Notes: generated by a model not told the origin, from the letters alone. Positions 29,916 to 37,484 are shown, counted from the stretch's first letter. The stretch: 48,730 nucleotides of DNA from Microcystis aeruginosa NIES-4325 (GCF_008974145.1 NZ_BJKP01000027.1:1-48730), one strand, 5' to 3'. Made by a program: numbers and translations.

Positions 29916-30515
29916 TTAAAAACCGCCATAACGTTCCTCTAACCAGGGATCACCTCGTCGATGGTAGCCATTAAGTTCCCAGAAACCCAATTGCTCTCGA
30001 TCGAGAAATTCTAGGCCATTAATCCATTTAGAACTTTTCCAAGCGTAGAGATGGGGGACAACTAAGCGCAGCGGCCCCCCGTGGTCGGGGGGTAAAGGTT
30101 GACCAAACAGTTGAAAAGCGAAAAAATTATCCTCGTGCAGGAATTCCTCTAGAGTGAGGTTAGTGGTATAACCCCCGTAACAGTGTTGCATGACGTGGGT
30201 AGCTTCCGGCAACAGGTCAATTAAGGTGATAAAATCCGATACCTTAACTCCCGTCCAAGTCACATCTAATTTTGACCAACGGGTGACACAGTGAAAATCC
30301 TTGGTAAATTCCGACTGCGGTAGGGCCATAAAATCCGACCAGTTAAAAGTTTTAGTCGTGCCCACCTTTCCCCAAACCTTGAATAACCATTCCTCGGTGT
30401 TGATTTGGGGAGTATCTCCGTAGGTAAGCACAGGAAAACCACTAGCGAGATATTGGCCCGGAGGAACTCTGTCCTGATCGGGAGATTCTGGTTTTTTAAA
30501 GAATTTGCCTAACAT
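29916..30515 (-). CDS. Sulfite oxidase-like molybdopterin oxidoreductase
   Basis: The 199-aa protein has the SUOX catalytic core. The Mo-ligand cysteine C76 lies in DFHCVTRWSKLDVTW, and YGGYTTNLTLEE and PDHGGPLRLVVPHLYAWKSS form the cofactor pocket. It lacks the haem and dimerisation domains of full sulfite oxidases and has no Tat signal, so it is a short cytoplasmic form. The substrate is unknown. rpmF lies 88 nt upstream on the same strand. Confidence 0.88.
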   Translation of the reverse strand: MLGKFFKKPESPDQDRVPPGQYLASGFPVLTYGDTPQINTEEWLFKVWGKVGTTKTFNWSDFMALPQSEFTKDFHCVTRWSKLDVTWTGVKVSDFITLIDLLPEATHVMQHCYGGYTTNLTLEEFLHEDNFFAFQLFGQPLPPDHGGPLRLVVPHLYAWKSSKWINGLEFLDREQLGFWELNGYHRRGDPWLEERYGGF

Positions 30516-30603
30516 TATTTGAGACTCACGACGAACACCCTAAACAAATCTTAAAATATTAGGGAGCGAAAAGGTTTTCTCTACCTCACTCCCCACCATC
30601 AAG

Positions 30604-30786
30604 TTATTCCTCGTCTTCCCCTTCTTCCTCCTCTTTAGTGGGATAGACAAAGCTGTTAGAACGACCAGAAAGAACAGATTTACCCAAAGATAAGGCTTTT
30701 TGCGCTTCCCGAGCCGCTTGCTTTCTCCAGTGCGCTCTCCGTTGGTCGCGCTTGGCATTTGAGGTTTTCTTCTTGGGACAAGCCAT
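30604..30786 (-). CDS. rpmF: Ribosomal protein L32
   Basis: The 60-aa protein begins [20 protein letters not shown], the L32 signature, and is highly basic, with an acidic tail (EEEEGEDEE) seen in cyanobacterial and plastid L32. It belongs to the large ribosomal subunit. A second frame (30540-30758) overlaps it but is a shadow. Confidence 0.96.
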   Translation of the reverse strand: MACPKKKTSNAKRDQRRAHWRKQAAREAQKALSLGKSVLSGRSNSFVYPTKEEEEGEDEE

Positions 30787-30975
30787 AGTATTTTAACGAT
30801 AGTTATAGACTCACAACCTTTCTATTCTACTCCCTATTTCCCTAATCGGCTCGCTCACTTGTCTGATTCCCTCGCTCACTACTAACCAAAATATTGATAA
30901 AACTTAATATTTATCATTGGCTTACCTATTTATGTTTAAAATCCTATATAGCTATGTAGTCAAGTAATTTCCATC

Positions 30976-32034
30976 ATGGTAACTACCGTCGAACCTCCCT
31001 CCCAGAAAAAAGCTGTTCTGCGCGAAACTATCCTCACCCCGCGTTTTTATACCACCGATTTTGAGGCTGCCGCTAATTTTGACCTTTCTTTGCAAGAAAC
31101 CGAAATCAAAGCCATGTTAGAGGAGATGCGGACCGATTACAACCGGCATCACTTTGAACGTCAGCAAGAATTTGAGAACTATCAAGACAATCTCGATGAA
31201 ACAACGAGAAATGCCTTTATAGATTACCTAGAACGCTCCTGTATCTCCGAATTTTCTGGCTTTTTGTTATTTAAGGAACTGTCACGACAACTAAAAAGCC
31301 GTAATCCCTTGTTAGGGGAGATATTTCATCTTATGGCTAGAGATGAGGCGCGCCATGCAGGATTTCTCAATAAAGCCATGGCTGATTTTAATATTTCCCT
31401 CGATCTAGCCAAAATTACTAAAACCCGTACCTACACCTTTTTCCCCCTTGAATGGGTGTTATATACGGTCTATCTCTCCGAAAAAATCGGTTATTGGCGT
31501 TATATCCTCATTTATCGTCATTTAGAAGAACATCCAGAGTATAAATTTAATCCTCTCTTTAATTACTTCGAGAGTTGGTGTCAGGACGAAAATCGCCACG
31601 GAGATATCTTTAAAACCTTGCTGCGCGCTAAACCGCAATTGTGGAATAATTGGCGATCGAGATTATGGAGTCGTTTTTTCCTGCTTTCCGTCTTTGCTAC
31701 CCATAGTTTAACTGTACGGGAGCGCTCAGACTTTTATGATGCTTTGGGAATGGATGCGATCGCTTTTGATCAAGAGGTAATTCGTCAGACTAATAATACC
31801 TCCGCCCGCGCTTTTCCCACCATTTTAAATGTGGACCATCCCCAATTTTTCCCCCGTTTAAACCGTTGTGCGGAACGTAATTTACAATTAAAAGCGATCG
31901 ATGAAAGTAGCGCTCCTCAATGGCTAAAAACAGTCCGTAAGTTACCCTTACAGCTAGGTATCGTCGGGGATCTATTGCGATTGTATCTGATTAAACCCAT
32001 AGATGCAGAAGCCACCAGAGAAATGGTACTTTAA
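30976..32034 (+). CDS. acsF: Mg-protoporphyrin IX monomethyl ester cyclase AcsF
   Basis: AcsF is the diiron oxygen-dependent enzyme that builds ring E of chlorophyll, forming protochlorophyllide. The 352-aa protein has the iron-binding motifs in ARDEARHAGFLNKAM and WCQDENRHGDIFK, and the N terminus FYTTDFEAAANFDLS typical of AcsF/ChlA. Cyanobacteria often have two paralogues, one for low oxygen linked to ho2 and hemN. Neither gene is here, so this may be the main aerobic copy, though the sequence alone does not settle it. It probably acts with Ycf54, not in the window. Confidence 0.95.
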   Translation: MVTTVEPPSQKKAVLRETILTPRFYTTDFEAAANFDLSLQETEIKAMLEEMRTDYNRHHFERQQEFENYQDNLDETTRNAFIDYLERSCISEFSGFLLFKELSRQLKSRNPLLGEIFHLMARDEARHAGFLNKAMADFNISLDLAKITKTRTYTFFPLEWVLYTVYLSEKIGYWRYILIYRHLEEHPEYKFNPLFNYFESWCQDENRHGDIFKTLLRAKPQLWNNWRSRLWSRFFLLSVFATHSLTVRERSDFYDALGMDAIAFDQEVIRQTNNTSARAFPTILNVDHPQFFPRLNRCAERNLQLKAIDESSAPQWLKTVRKLPLQLGIVGDLLRLYLIKPIDAEATREMVL

Positions 32035-32139
32035 TCAGTTATCAGTTATCAGATTTGGGTTTTAAGTTGACAAGGGACGAATCTAAAACCTAAGAAGCAA
32101 TAAACAATACATCAGTACAAATTCTCGGTTGGTTTCGTC

Positions 32140-32256
32140 GTGAGAAGTCAAATAACTGACTCTGGCGAAAATATTCGGGTTTATACCCGTTTTTGGTCTT
32201 TGATTAGCGGTTTTGGCCTATTAGTCTCCAGTTTAATTATCGCAGTAACATTTTAA
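32140..32256 (+). CDS. Possible 38-aa single-helix membrane peptide
   Basis: A GTG-initiated frame reads VRSQITDSGENIRVYTRFWS, then LISGFGLLVSSLIIAVTF and stop: a soluble start followed by one membrane helix. No ATG is present and the ribosome site is weak. Small one-helix proteins are common in thylakoids, and the acsF neighbour makes a photosynthetic role possible, but I cannot match it to a known subunit. Confidence 0.3.
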   Translation: MRSQITDSGENIRVYTRFWSLISGFGLLVSSLIIAVTF

Positions 32257-32386
32257 GAAGGGGAAAAAACTGCTGCTTCATCCCTTTTCTAGTTTTAGGT
32301 ACTTGCTTGGATAGTACCAGATATTTGAGCGGCAATCCCTAAAATCCTCAAGTCTCAGACCATGAAAACCGTTAATAATTAAGATA

Positions 32387-32478
32387 TAGCGTTTCCTAAG
32401 CTAGTGAGGTACACCGATTTTTCTTCCCTTTTGCCTAAAACCCATAACTTTTGTACCTCAGCAGACTGAAAAACGCTA
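32387..32478 (+). mobile_element. 92-bp MITE, diverged copy (variant interior)
   Basis: The ends TAGCGTTTC and AACGCTA are flanked by TA (32385-32386, 32479-32480), and the length is again exactly 92 bp. GTGAGGTACA and TTGTACCTCA form extended inverted arms. The middle differs completely from copies 1-5, so this is a second subfamily or a more palindromic ancestor. Confidence 0.75.
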
Positions 32479-32510
32479 TAGTCGCCAGATAAGTCTAGGA
32501 GTTTAGCAAA

Positions 32511-32873
32511 ATGTCTGACGAAACCGTCACCTATTCCCTTGAATCCGTCCTTAAAGAAATTAAAGACAGCATCAAGGAAGTCAACCAGAAAATCGATAAC
32601 TTGCAACAGGAAGTCAACCAGAAAATCGATACCTTGCAAAGAGATGTGAATGATTTAAAGGTAGGACAAGCTAAACTAACCGAGAAAGTCGAGGGGATGG
32701 ATAAAAGACTAGAAAAAGTAGAAAATGAGCAATACACTCTAGTTAAGGCTATTTCTGACCTACAGGGTTTTCGAGGTCTGATTGTCCCTATCCTTATCGG
32801 TGCCATGAGTGCCGCTATTGGTGCAATTATCACCGTTGCTATCCGAATCCTTTTCTTCGGTAACAATCCCTAA
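32511..32873 (+). CDS. Coiled-coil tail-anchored protein A, 120 aa
   Basis: It begins MSDETVTYSLESVLKEIKDS and continues as a heptad coiled coil (about residues 10-80, with repeated QEVNQKIDTLQ units). It ends with one membrane helix (about 90-113, GLIVPILIGAMSAAIGAIIT). It is a tandem paralogue of the next gene: their leader and first 14 codons are identical. Likely membrane-attached by its C terminus, with the coiled coil in the cytoplasm. Function is unknown. Confidence 0.75.
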   Translation: MSDETVTYSLESVLKEIKDSIKEVNQKIDNLQQEVNQKIDTLQRDVNDLKVGQAKLTEKVEGMDKRLEKVENEQYTLVKAISDLQGFRGLIVPILIGAMSAAIGAIITVAIRILFFGNNP

Positions 32874-32938
32874 AATCCTTAAATTTTAGCAAAATCTCAT
32901 ACTCTAAAAACTATTGATAACTCTAGGAGTTTAGCAAA

Positions 32939-33292
32939 ATGTCTGACGAAACCGTCACCTATTCCCTTGAATCCGTCCTGACAAGGATTGAGAGTAAAAT
33001 CGACTCCCTGGAAAAACCGATGAATGAGAAAATCGACTCCCTGGAAAAACGGATGGATGAGAGATTTGACAAGGTTGACGAGAGATTTGACAAGGTAGAA
33101 GACCGGTTGACGAAACTGGAGATAGGCCAAGCTGATTTAAAAGGAGATATTAAAGTATTAGATGAGAAAATCGAGGGTTTAACTGTACGGGTTGCTTATC
33201 AGGAGTTCACCAACCGGGGGATTCTCATCGCTTTGGTGGTCGCTGTCTTAGGAGGTGCTGCTAAACTTTTTGGTTTTTTCCCCAATCCCTAG
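32939..33292 (+). CDS. Coiled-coil tail-anchored protein B, 117 aa
   Basis: It is the paralogue of protein A, with the same start MSDETVTYSLESVL. The coiled coil contains internal repeats (EKIDSLEKRMDERFDKVDE, DERFDKVEDRL), and a C-terminal hydrophobic helix (GILIALVVAVLGGAAKLFGF) follows. The duplicated TCTAGGAGTTTAGCAAAATG leader gives both genes the same ribosome site. The 65-nt gap to gene A suggests co-transcription. The pilin genes begin 130 nt downstream; a functional link is possible but not shown. Confidence 0.75.
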   Translation: MSDETVTYSLESVLTRIESKIDSLEKPMNEKIDSLEKRMDERFDKVDERFDKVEDRLTKLEIGQADLKGDIKVLDEKIEGLTVRVAYQEFTNRGILIALVVAVLGGAAKLFGFFPNP

Positions 33293-33424
33293 AAGTGGCC
33301 CCTAAAAACGGCCCCCCAACTCCCCAAAAAAAATTTTTGCCAAGGGTGATAGGTTTCCTGAAACAGGTGGGTAAGTTGTTTGTAGGAAAGACAAACCACA
33401 CCTACCCACCACAAGGATACTCCT

Positions 33425-33967
33425 ATGAACTCTACTTTTAAATTCAAACTCATCCAAGCTCTCAACAAAAAGAACGGTAACAAAGGTTTCACCCTCATCG
33501 AACTCTTAGTTGTGGTTATCATCATCGGTGTACTCGCCGCTATTGCTCTCCCCAACCTCCTCGGTCAGGTAGCCAAAGGCAGACAAGCGGAAGCCCGCAA
33601 CAACTTAGGTACCGTTAACCGCGCTCAACAAGCTAACCGCTTAGAAAACGCCACCTTTACCGCAGTTACTAACTTACCTGTTGTAACCACTGGTACTTAC
33701 TATGGTACTGCCGCTACTGCTGGCGTTGTTGGTGGTTCTGCCAGCCAAGTTGGTACTAACCACGCCGCTATCCCTAACAGCACTTACACTAATGACATCC
33801 TAGAATACGAATCTGCTGTAGGTCAAACCGACGCTGGCGTTTATTCTGCTGTTATCTGTGAACAAACCACTAACCCTAGTAGCCCAGCCATCAGTGGGGC
33901 TGGTACTTGGTCTACTCCTGGTACTGCGGCTGCAACCGCAACTTGTCTTGGTCGTACTATACAGTAA
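33425..33967 (+). CDS. pilA: Type IV major pilin-like protein (PilA)
   Basis: The 180-aa prepilin has a short basic leader ending at G21. It is followed by the class III cleavage site and mature N terminus FTLIELLVVVIIIGVLAAIA with the conserved Glu5. The C terminus has two cysteines (VICEQTT...TATCLGRTIQ) that would form the D-region disulfide. It is cleaved and methylated by PilD and assembled as pili used for motility, DNA uptake and attachment. AAGGA lies before the ATG. A similar pilin follows, and a hairpin lies after the stop. Confidence 0.93.
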   Translation: MNSTFKFKLIQALNKKNGNKGFTLIELLVVVIIIGVLAAIALPNLLGQVAKGRQAEARNNLGTVNRAQQANRLENATFTAVTNLPVVTTGTYYGTAATAGVVGGSASQVGTNHAAIPNSTYTNDILEYESAVGQTDAGVYSAVICEQTTNPSSPAISGAGTWSTPGTAAATATCLGRTIQ

Positions 33968-33980
33968 TCCCAGTCTCGAA

Positions 33981-34007
33981 AAGTATGCGGGTTGTGCTTG
34001 CATACTT
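33981..34007 (+). terminator. Hairpin after the first pilin gene
   Basis: AAGTATGC and GCATACTT form a perfect 8-bp stem 13 nt after the stop, with an 11-nt loop. The T run is short (CTTCTC), so it may stabilise the abundant pilin mRNA or attenuate read-through rather than terminate fully. Confidence 0.55.
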
Positions 34008-34104
34008 CTCTGATAATGGCAATTTCACAACTCAACTTAATCATAACTTTAGCGGAAGGTGGCAGGGAAATATTCTCTTGCAAACCTTGCGCTTTTGGTT
34101 TTTT

Positions 34105-34152
34105 TGGGGAAGTGGGGAAGTGGGGAAGTGGGCAAGTGGGGGAATGGGGGAA
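34105..34152 (+). repeat. G-rich AAGTGGGG repeat between pilin genes
   Basis: GGGGAAGTGGGGAAGTGGGG continues as GAAGTGGGCAAGTGGGGGAATGGGGG, giving six or more G runs. It could fold as a G-quadruplex on the coding strand between the two pilin genes. Confidence 0.65.
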
Positions 34153-34199
34153 TTTCAACTGACACCCTAGCACCTTAACACCCCAACACGGAAAACATA

Positions 34200-34244
34200 T
34201 AGGGTTTCTCACATCAATGTACCTTTTGGGAACAGGAAACGCTA
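34200..34244 (-). mobile_element. 45-bp deletion derivative of the 92-bp MITE
   Basis: It starts TAGGGTTTC and ends GAAACGCTA, flanked by TA (34198-34199, 34245-34246). The right half (AATGTACCTTTTGGGAAC) matches the inverted left end of the full-size MITE, as in the copy at 36825. About half of the element is missing. Confidence 0.7.
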
Positions 34245-34269
34245 TAGTCAATATTGCTAGGGACTAATT

Positions 34270-34776
34270 ATGGAATACTTTCTTTTTTTAGCAATCAAAT
34301 CACCAAGAAAAAAAGCGAGAGGTTTTACCTTAATAGAATTGTTAGTAGTGGTGATTTTATTGGGAATTTTTGCTGCCCTTGCCATACCATCACTATTAGG
34401 ACAAATCGTCAAAGGTAAGCAAGCAGAAGCTCGCTCAGTACTGGGAGCAATTAATCGCGCCCAACAGGGTTATCGCCTAGAAAATGCCACTTTTACCACT
34501 TTGGAGCAATTACCTGTTGCGATTAACGATGCTAAATTTTATACTTTTGTCGATAATTCTAGCGTTACTCCCAGTCCTTTTGGAGCCGCCTATCAAGCGA
34601 ATGCTGTGACTGAATTTGATGACGAGATTAAAAATTATGCAGGAGCAGCCGGACAAACGGCAGCGGGGGTCTATACTGGGATTATTTGTGAGGATGAAAC
34701 TCCTTTGGAAGATAATGTTTCTACCAGTAATTCCGCTGGCATTCTTAGCTGTGTTGATGGCATTAGAATTAATTAA
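34270..34776 (+). CDS. Second type IV pilin-like protein
   Basis: The 168-aa prepilin has a leader ending at G18 and a mature start FTLIELLVVVILLGIFAALA with Glu5. The body GQIVKGKQAEARSVLGAINR parallels the first pilin closely, so the two are duplicates. Two C-terminal cysteines (IICEDET...ILSCVDG) again form a likely D-region. It resembles the pilA2 position next to pilA1 in other cyanobacteria. It probably serves as a minor or alternative pilin. Confidence 0.9.
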   Translation: MEYFLFLAIKSPRKKARGFTLIELLVVVILLGIFAALAIPSLLGQIVKGKQAEARSVLGAINRAQQGYRLENATFTTLEQLPVAINDAKFYTFVDNSSVTPSPFGAAYQANAVTEFDDEIKNYAGAAGQTAAGVYTGIICEDETPLEDNVSTSNSAGILSCVDGIRIN

Positions 34777-34805
34777 GTAGCTGTGCAAAATTAATTTCTT
34801 GGTTA

Positions 34806-34906
34806 GGATAGGCAACAGGCAATAGGCAATAGGCAAAAGTAAGAAAATAAAGGAGTTTTTAAGGCAAGAGGCAACAGGCAAAAGTAAGAAAATAAAGGAG
34901 TTTTAA
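34806..34906 (+). repeat. Duplicated leader with GGCAATA/GGCAACA repeats
   Basis: AGGCAAAAGTAAGAAAATAA followed by AGGAGTTTT occurs twice (about 34828-34858 and 34874-34904), each preceded by GGCAACA/GGCAATA heptamers. Both copies include a good AAGGAG site; only the second is placed to serve the following gene. Confidence 0.8.
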
Positions 34907-35269
34907 ATGTCTGAAATCAAAGATTTTAAAGACTTAATAATCTGGCAAAAAGGAATGGATATTGCTGAAAAGTGCTATTATTTGACTAAATCTTTTTTCA
35001 GGGAAGAACTCTATGGTATGGTTCAACAGATTAGAAAAGCATCCGCATCTATTCCCGCCAACATTTCCGAAGGTTATGGGAGGCGAAGTTCAGGAGACTA
35101 TGCGAGATTTCTCAACATCTCTCAAGGCTCAATTAATGAGCTTCAGACACATTTAATTCTTTGTCAAAGAGTAGGGCTTTGCGAGGAAAAACATATTAAA
35201 TCAATCATTTCTCTGCTCCTAGAAGAAACCAGAATGATTTCTTCTCTTCTTAAAAAACTAAATTCTTAA
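34907..35269 (+). CDS. Four-helix bundle protein (S23/IVS-type)
   Basis: The 120-aa protein contains DLIIWQKGMDIAEKCYYLTK, the IRKASASIPANISEGYGRRS motif and a C-terminal helical pair, the signature of the small four-helix proteins first seen in 23S rRNA intervening sequences. These form pentamers in known structures; the function is unclear. AAGGAG lies 7-8 nt before the ATG. Here it lies between pilin genes and their usual neighbour, an unusual place that suggests a recent arrival. Confidence 0.9.
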   Translation: MSEIKDFKDLIIWQKGMDIAEKCYYLTKSFFREELYGMVQQIRKASASIPANISEGYGRRSSGDYARFLNISQGSINELQTHLILCQRVGLCEEKHIKSIISLLLEETRMISSLLKKLNS

Positions 35270-35278
35270 AATATTTTG

Positions 35279-35350
35279 CCCCTTGCCCCTTGCCCCTTGC
35301 CCCTTGCCTCTTGCCTCTTGTCTCTTGCCCCTTGCCTTTTGCCTCTTGCC
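35279..35350 (+). repeat. CCCTTGC heptamer tandem repeat
   Basis: About ten 7-bp units, mostly CCCTTGC with CTCTTGC and CTTTTGC variants, fill the spacer. They are a short tandem repeat of the cyanobacterial STRR type. It ends about 50 nt before the next start. Confidence 0.9.
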
Positions 35351-35399
35351 CATTCCCAACTTTTATTTTTCATAAAGTTATTGACTTTTGTTTAAATCT

Positions 35400-36188
35400 A
35401 TGCTAGGCGCAAAAAAGTCTCTCAATCTATCCTTACTTAAAACTCTTGGTTTAGTCGCCATTATCGGTGGACTAATCATGGCTATTGTGGAAATGCAACA
35501 GGAAAAGGTGAAAACCTTGACCAAAGAAAAGTTATTAGAGAGGAATTATGCTCAAGAATCTCGCCTAGAAAATGCTCAGGTTGAGTTATTAAAAAATATA
35601 CCTTCCTTTGGCTTTGACAATATGTTAGCCAATTGGTCAATGTTACAGTTTATACAATACTATGGAGATGTGGATGCTCGCCGGGAAACTGGTTACGGTT
35701 TAAGTCCCGATTTTATGGAGATTGTCACCAAAAATGACCCGAAATTTGTCCGCGCCTATTTGATGATGTCCGTGGCTTCTTCCGTGAATGCTGGCAAACC
35801 CGAAAGAACCATTGAAGTGATGAATAAGGGTTTATCAAAACTCACTCCTGATGTCACCGATGCCTATTTTATTTGGTTATATAAAGGAGTGGATGAACTA
35901 TTATTTTTAGGTGATATTCCCGCAGCAAAAAAATCTAATCAAATGGCCGCTGATTGGGCGAAAATTGCCGGTAATGAATTTATCGAAAAATCCGCTAGGG
36001 GAACAGTAAAATTTTTAGAAACTAATCCCGATAGTCGCGCCCCTAGAGTCGGTGCCTGGATGTTAGTCTGGCTGAATAGCAAAGAAGCAGAAACCCGCAG
36101 GTTAGCTAAGGAAAATATCGAAAAATTGGGTGGTAAATTGGTTGTGATTAATGATAATCAAGTGATGGCAATTCCCCCCAAAGATTAG
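35400..36188 (+). CDS. Membrane-anchored helical-repeat protein near pilins
   Basis: From ATG 35400 the 262-aa product begins MLGAKKSLNLSLLKTLG, with one membrane helix (about residues 11-33) and a mainly helical body (NAGKPERTIEVMNKGLSK, DAYFIWLYKGVDELLFLGDI) resembling TPR-like repeats. Proteins of this type follow the pilA1-pilA2 pair in other cyanobacteria (the Synechocystis sll1694-sll1696 order is my recollection), so a pilus-related role is plausible. TTG 35388 is an alternative start. The intervening four-helix gene appears inserted in this cluster. Confidence 0.75.
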   Translation: MLGAKKSLNLSLLKTLGLVAIIGGLIMAIVEMQQEKVKTLTKEKLLERNYAQESRLENAQVELLKNIPSFGFDNMLANWSMLQFIQYYGDVDARRETGYGLSPDFMEIVTKNDPKFVRAYLMMSVASSVNAGKPERTIEVMNKGLSKLTPDVTDAYFIWLYKGVDELLFLGDIPAAKKSNQMAADWAKIAGNEFIEKSARGTVKFLETNPDSRAPRVGAWMLVWLNSKEAETRRLAKENIEKLGGKLVVINDNQVMAIPPKD

Positions 36189-36202
36189 GGTTTGACCTAT
36201 TT

Positions 36203-36652
36203 TTACTCCTCCCAAAACTTATGATTTAATAAGCCATCAATATCCTTAGTAAAGGGACAAACATCGGGAAAATTAGAGTCTGGATAATCCTCTTTCACCG
36301 CTTCTAAAGCTTCTCGATAACATTCCTCTAAAATCTCTATCATAAACCTTTTCAAACTAGGAGAATACTTAAATTCCTTCTTCAACTCCTTGCGAAAATT
36401 TCTAATTTCAATTTCCCACCCCCGATAACAATCGGGAAGAGCCACATAACAACGTTTTAATAAATGTTCTAATAAACGAGTTAAAAAATTATCGACCGCT
36501 TTGCGTTGACTTTTTCCCAAAGATTCCACCTCCTCGATCAAATTATCTAAATCAACCCGGGATAAATCCCCAGATTTTAATTGCTTGACCGTTTCCTCTA
36601 TCCACAAAGCAAAATCTTGATCATACAGATTTTTTACCTTGGCTACAGTCAT
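36203..36652 (-). CDS. DUF29 family protein, copy 1
   Basis: The 149-aa protein begins MTVAKVKNLYDQDFALWIEE and has the DUF29 core: LKSGDLSRVDLDNLIEEVES, then a helical region LTRLLEHLLKRCYV. It ends VCPFTKDIDGLLNHKFWEE. DUF29 proteins are small helical proteins frequent in cyanobacteria, of unknown function. The second copy (36981-37427) shares the first 49 residues and the C terminus almost exactly and differs in the middle. The upstream spacer is also duplicated. Confidence 0.9.
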   Translation of the reverse strand: MTVAKVKNLYDQDFALWIEETVKQLKSGDLSRVDLDNLIEEVESLGKSQRKAVDNFLTRLLEHLLKRCYVALPDCYRGWEIEIRNFRKELKKEFKYSPSLKRFMIEILEECYREALEAVKEDYPDSNFPDVCPFTKDIDGLLNHKFWEE

Positions 36653-36709
36653 AATTTTGACCTCCTCTGTTGACTAATTACCTTCATTTTACCGAAACTT
36701 CACCAACTC

Positions 36710-36922
36710 AGACTAAATCTGGTTATTAAAAACTGATTATTTATTCCCCTTTTTGCATGAGTGCATGAGTAGAAAACGGGTTTCTCGGAGAAACCCGTTT
36801 TCTGTGCGTTACTCAACGGATTTATAGCGGTTCTCGCATCTGTGCGGTACAGCTAAACCTTTGCTGATTAAGCTGTTCAGGATTGTAAATGTACCTTTTG
36901 TGAATTAGAAACGCTATAGTAT
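36710..36922. mobile_element. Type-B MITE copy 1, split by a 92-bp MITE
   Basis: The left end ACTAAATCTGGTTATTAAAA matches type-B copies at 37485 and 40181. Inside is a perfect 15-bp stem (36771-36785 with 36789-36803, loop CGG). The right end CAACGGATTTA is interrupted by the 92-bp MITE and resumes as GTAT at 36919-36922. Without that insertion it reads CAACGGATTTAGTAT, the family's right terminus. A second CTCAACGGATTTAGTAT end is at 36959-36975. Confidence 0.75.
36825..36916 (-). mobile_element. 92-bp MITE, copy 4, inserted in a type-B MITE
   Basis: It is in inverted orientation: TAGCGGTTCTC at the left and GAAACGCTA at the right, with TA duplications at 36823-36824 and 36917-36918. The site inside the terminal repeat of another element gives a clear order of events: type-B first, this MITE later. 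Confidence 0.9.
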
Positions 36923-36980
36923 GATTACCTATTCTCCCTATCCCAAGAGTGCCTCTCCTCAACGGATTTAGTATCAAAGT

Positions 36981-37427
36981 TTAACTTTCCCAAAACTTAT
37001 GATTTAATAAGCCATCAATATCCTTAGTAAAGGGACAAACATCGGGAAAATTAGCATCATATTTAATTCGCATATTTTCCACTGCTTCCTGATAACAATC
37101 ATTGCAAATATCGGTTAAAAAACTGCATAAGCTAGGAGAATCTTTAAGAATATCTTTTAACTTAAATTGACAGCGTTTAATTGTTACTTCCCAACCTCGA
37201 TAACATTCGGACAAAGGAAGATAACGCCGTTTTAAAGCGTGTTCAAATAATGTAATTAAACGGTTTTTCAGTTCTCTTTTGTCCCGTCTTCCCAAAGATT
37301 CCACCTCCTCGATCAAATTCTCTAAATCAACCCGGGATAAATCCCCAGATTTTAATTGTTTGACTGTCTTCTCTATCCACAAAGCAAAATCTTGATCATA
37401 CAGATTTTTTACCTTGGCTACAGTCAT
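36981..37427 (-). CDS. DUF29 family protein, copy 2
   Basis: The 148-aa paralogue of copy 1 has the identical start MTVAKVKNLYDQDFALWIE and the shared end FPDVCPFTKDIDGLLNHKFW. The middle (residues 52-125, RRDKRELKNRLITLFEHALK...) is diverged. A patchwork of identical ends and different core suggests duplication followed by gene conversion or selection on the core. It is on the minus strand with its own type-B element upstream at 37485-37600. Confidence 0.9.
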   Translation of the reverse strand: MTVAKVKNLYDQDFALWIEKTVKQLKSGDLSRVDLENLIEEVESLGRRDKRELKNRLITLFEHALKRRYLPLSECYRGWEVTIKRCQFKLKDILKDSPSLCSFLTDICNDCYQEAVENMRIKYDANFPDVCPFTKDIDGLLNHKFWES

Positions 37428-37484
37428 AATTTTGACCTCCTCTGTTGACTAATTACCTTCATTTTACCGAAACTTCGCCAATTC

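Noticed and set aside
30540-30758. 72-codon frame overlapping rpmF
   Set aside because: It is a shifted-frame shadow of ribosomal protein L32.
35279-35350. CRISPR-like array
   Set aside because: The 7-bp units have no spacers; it is a simple tandem repeat. No CRISPR array or cas gene was seen in the window.
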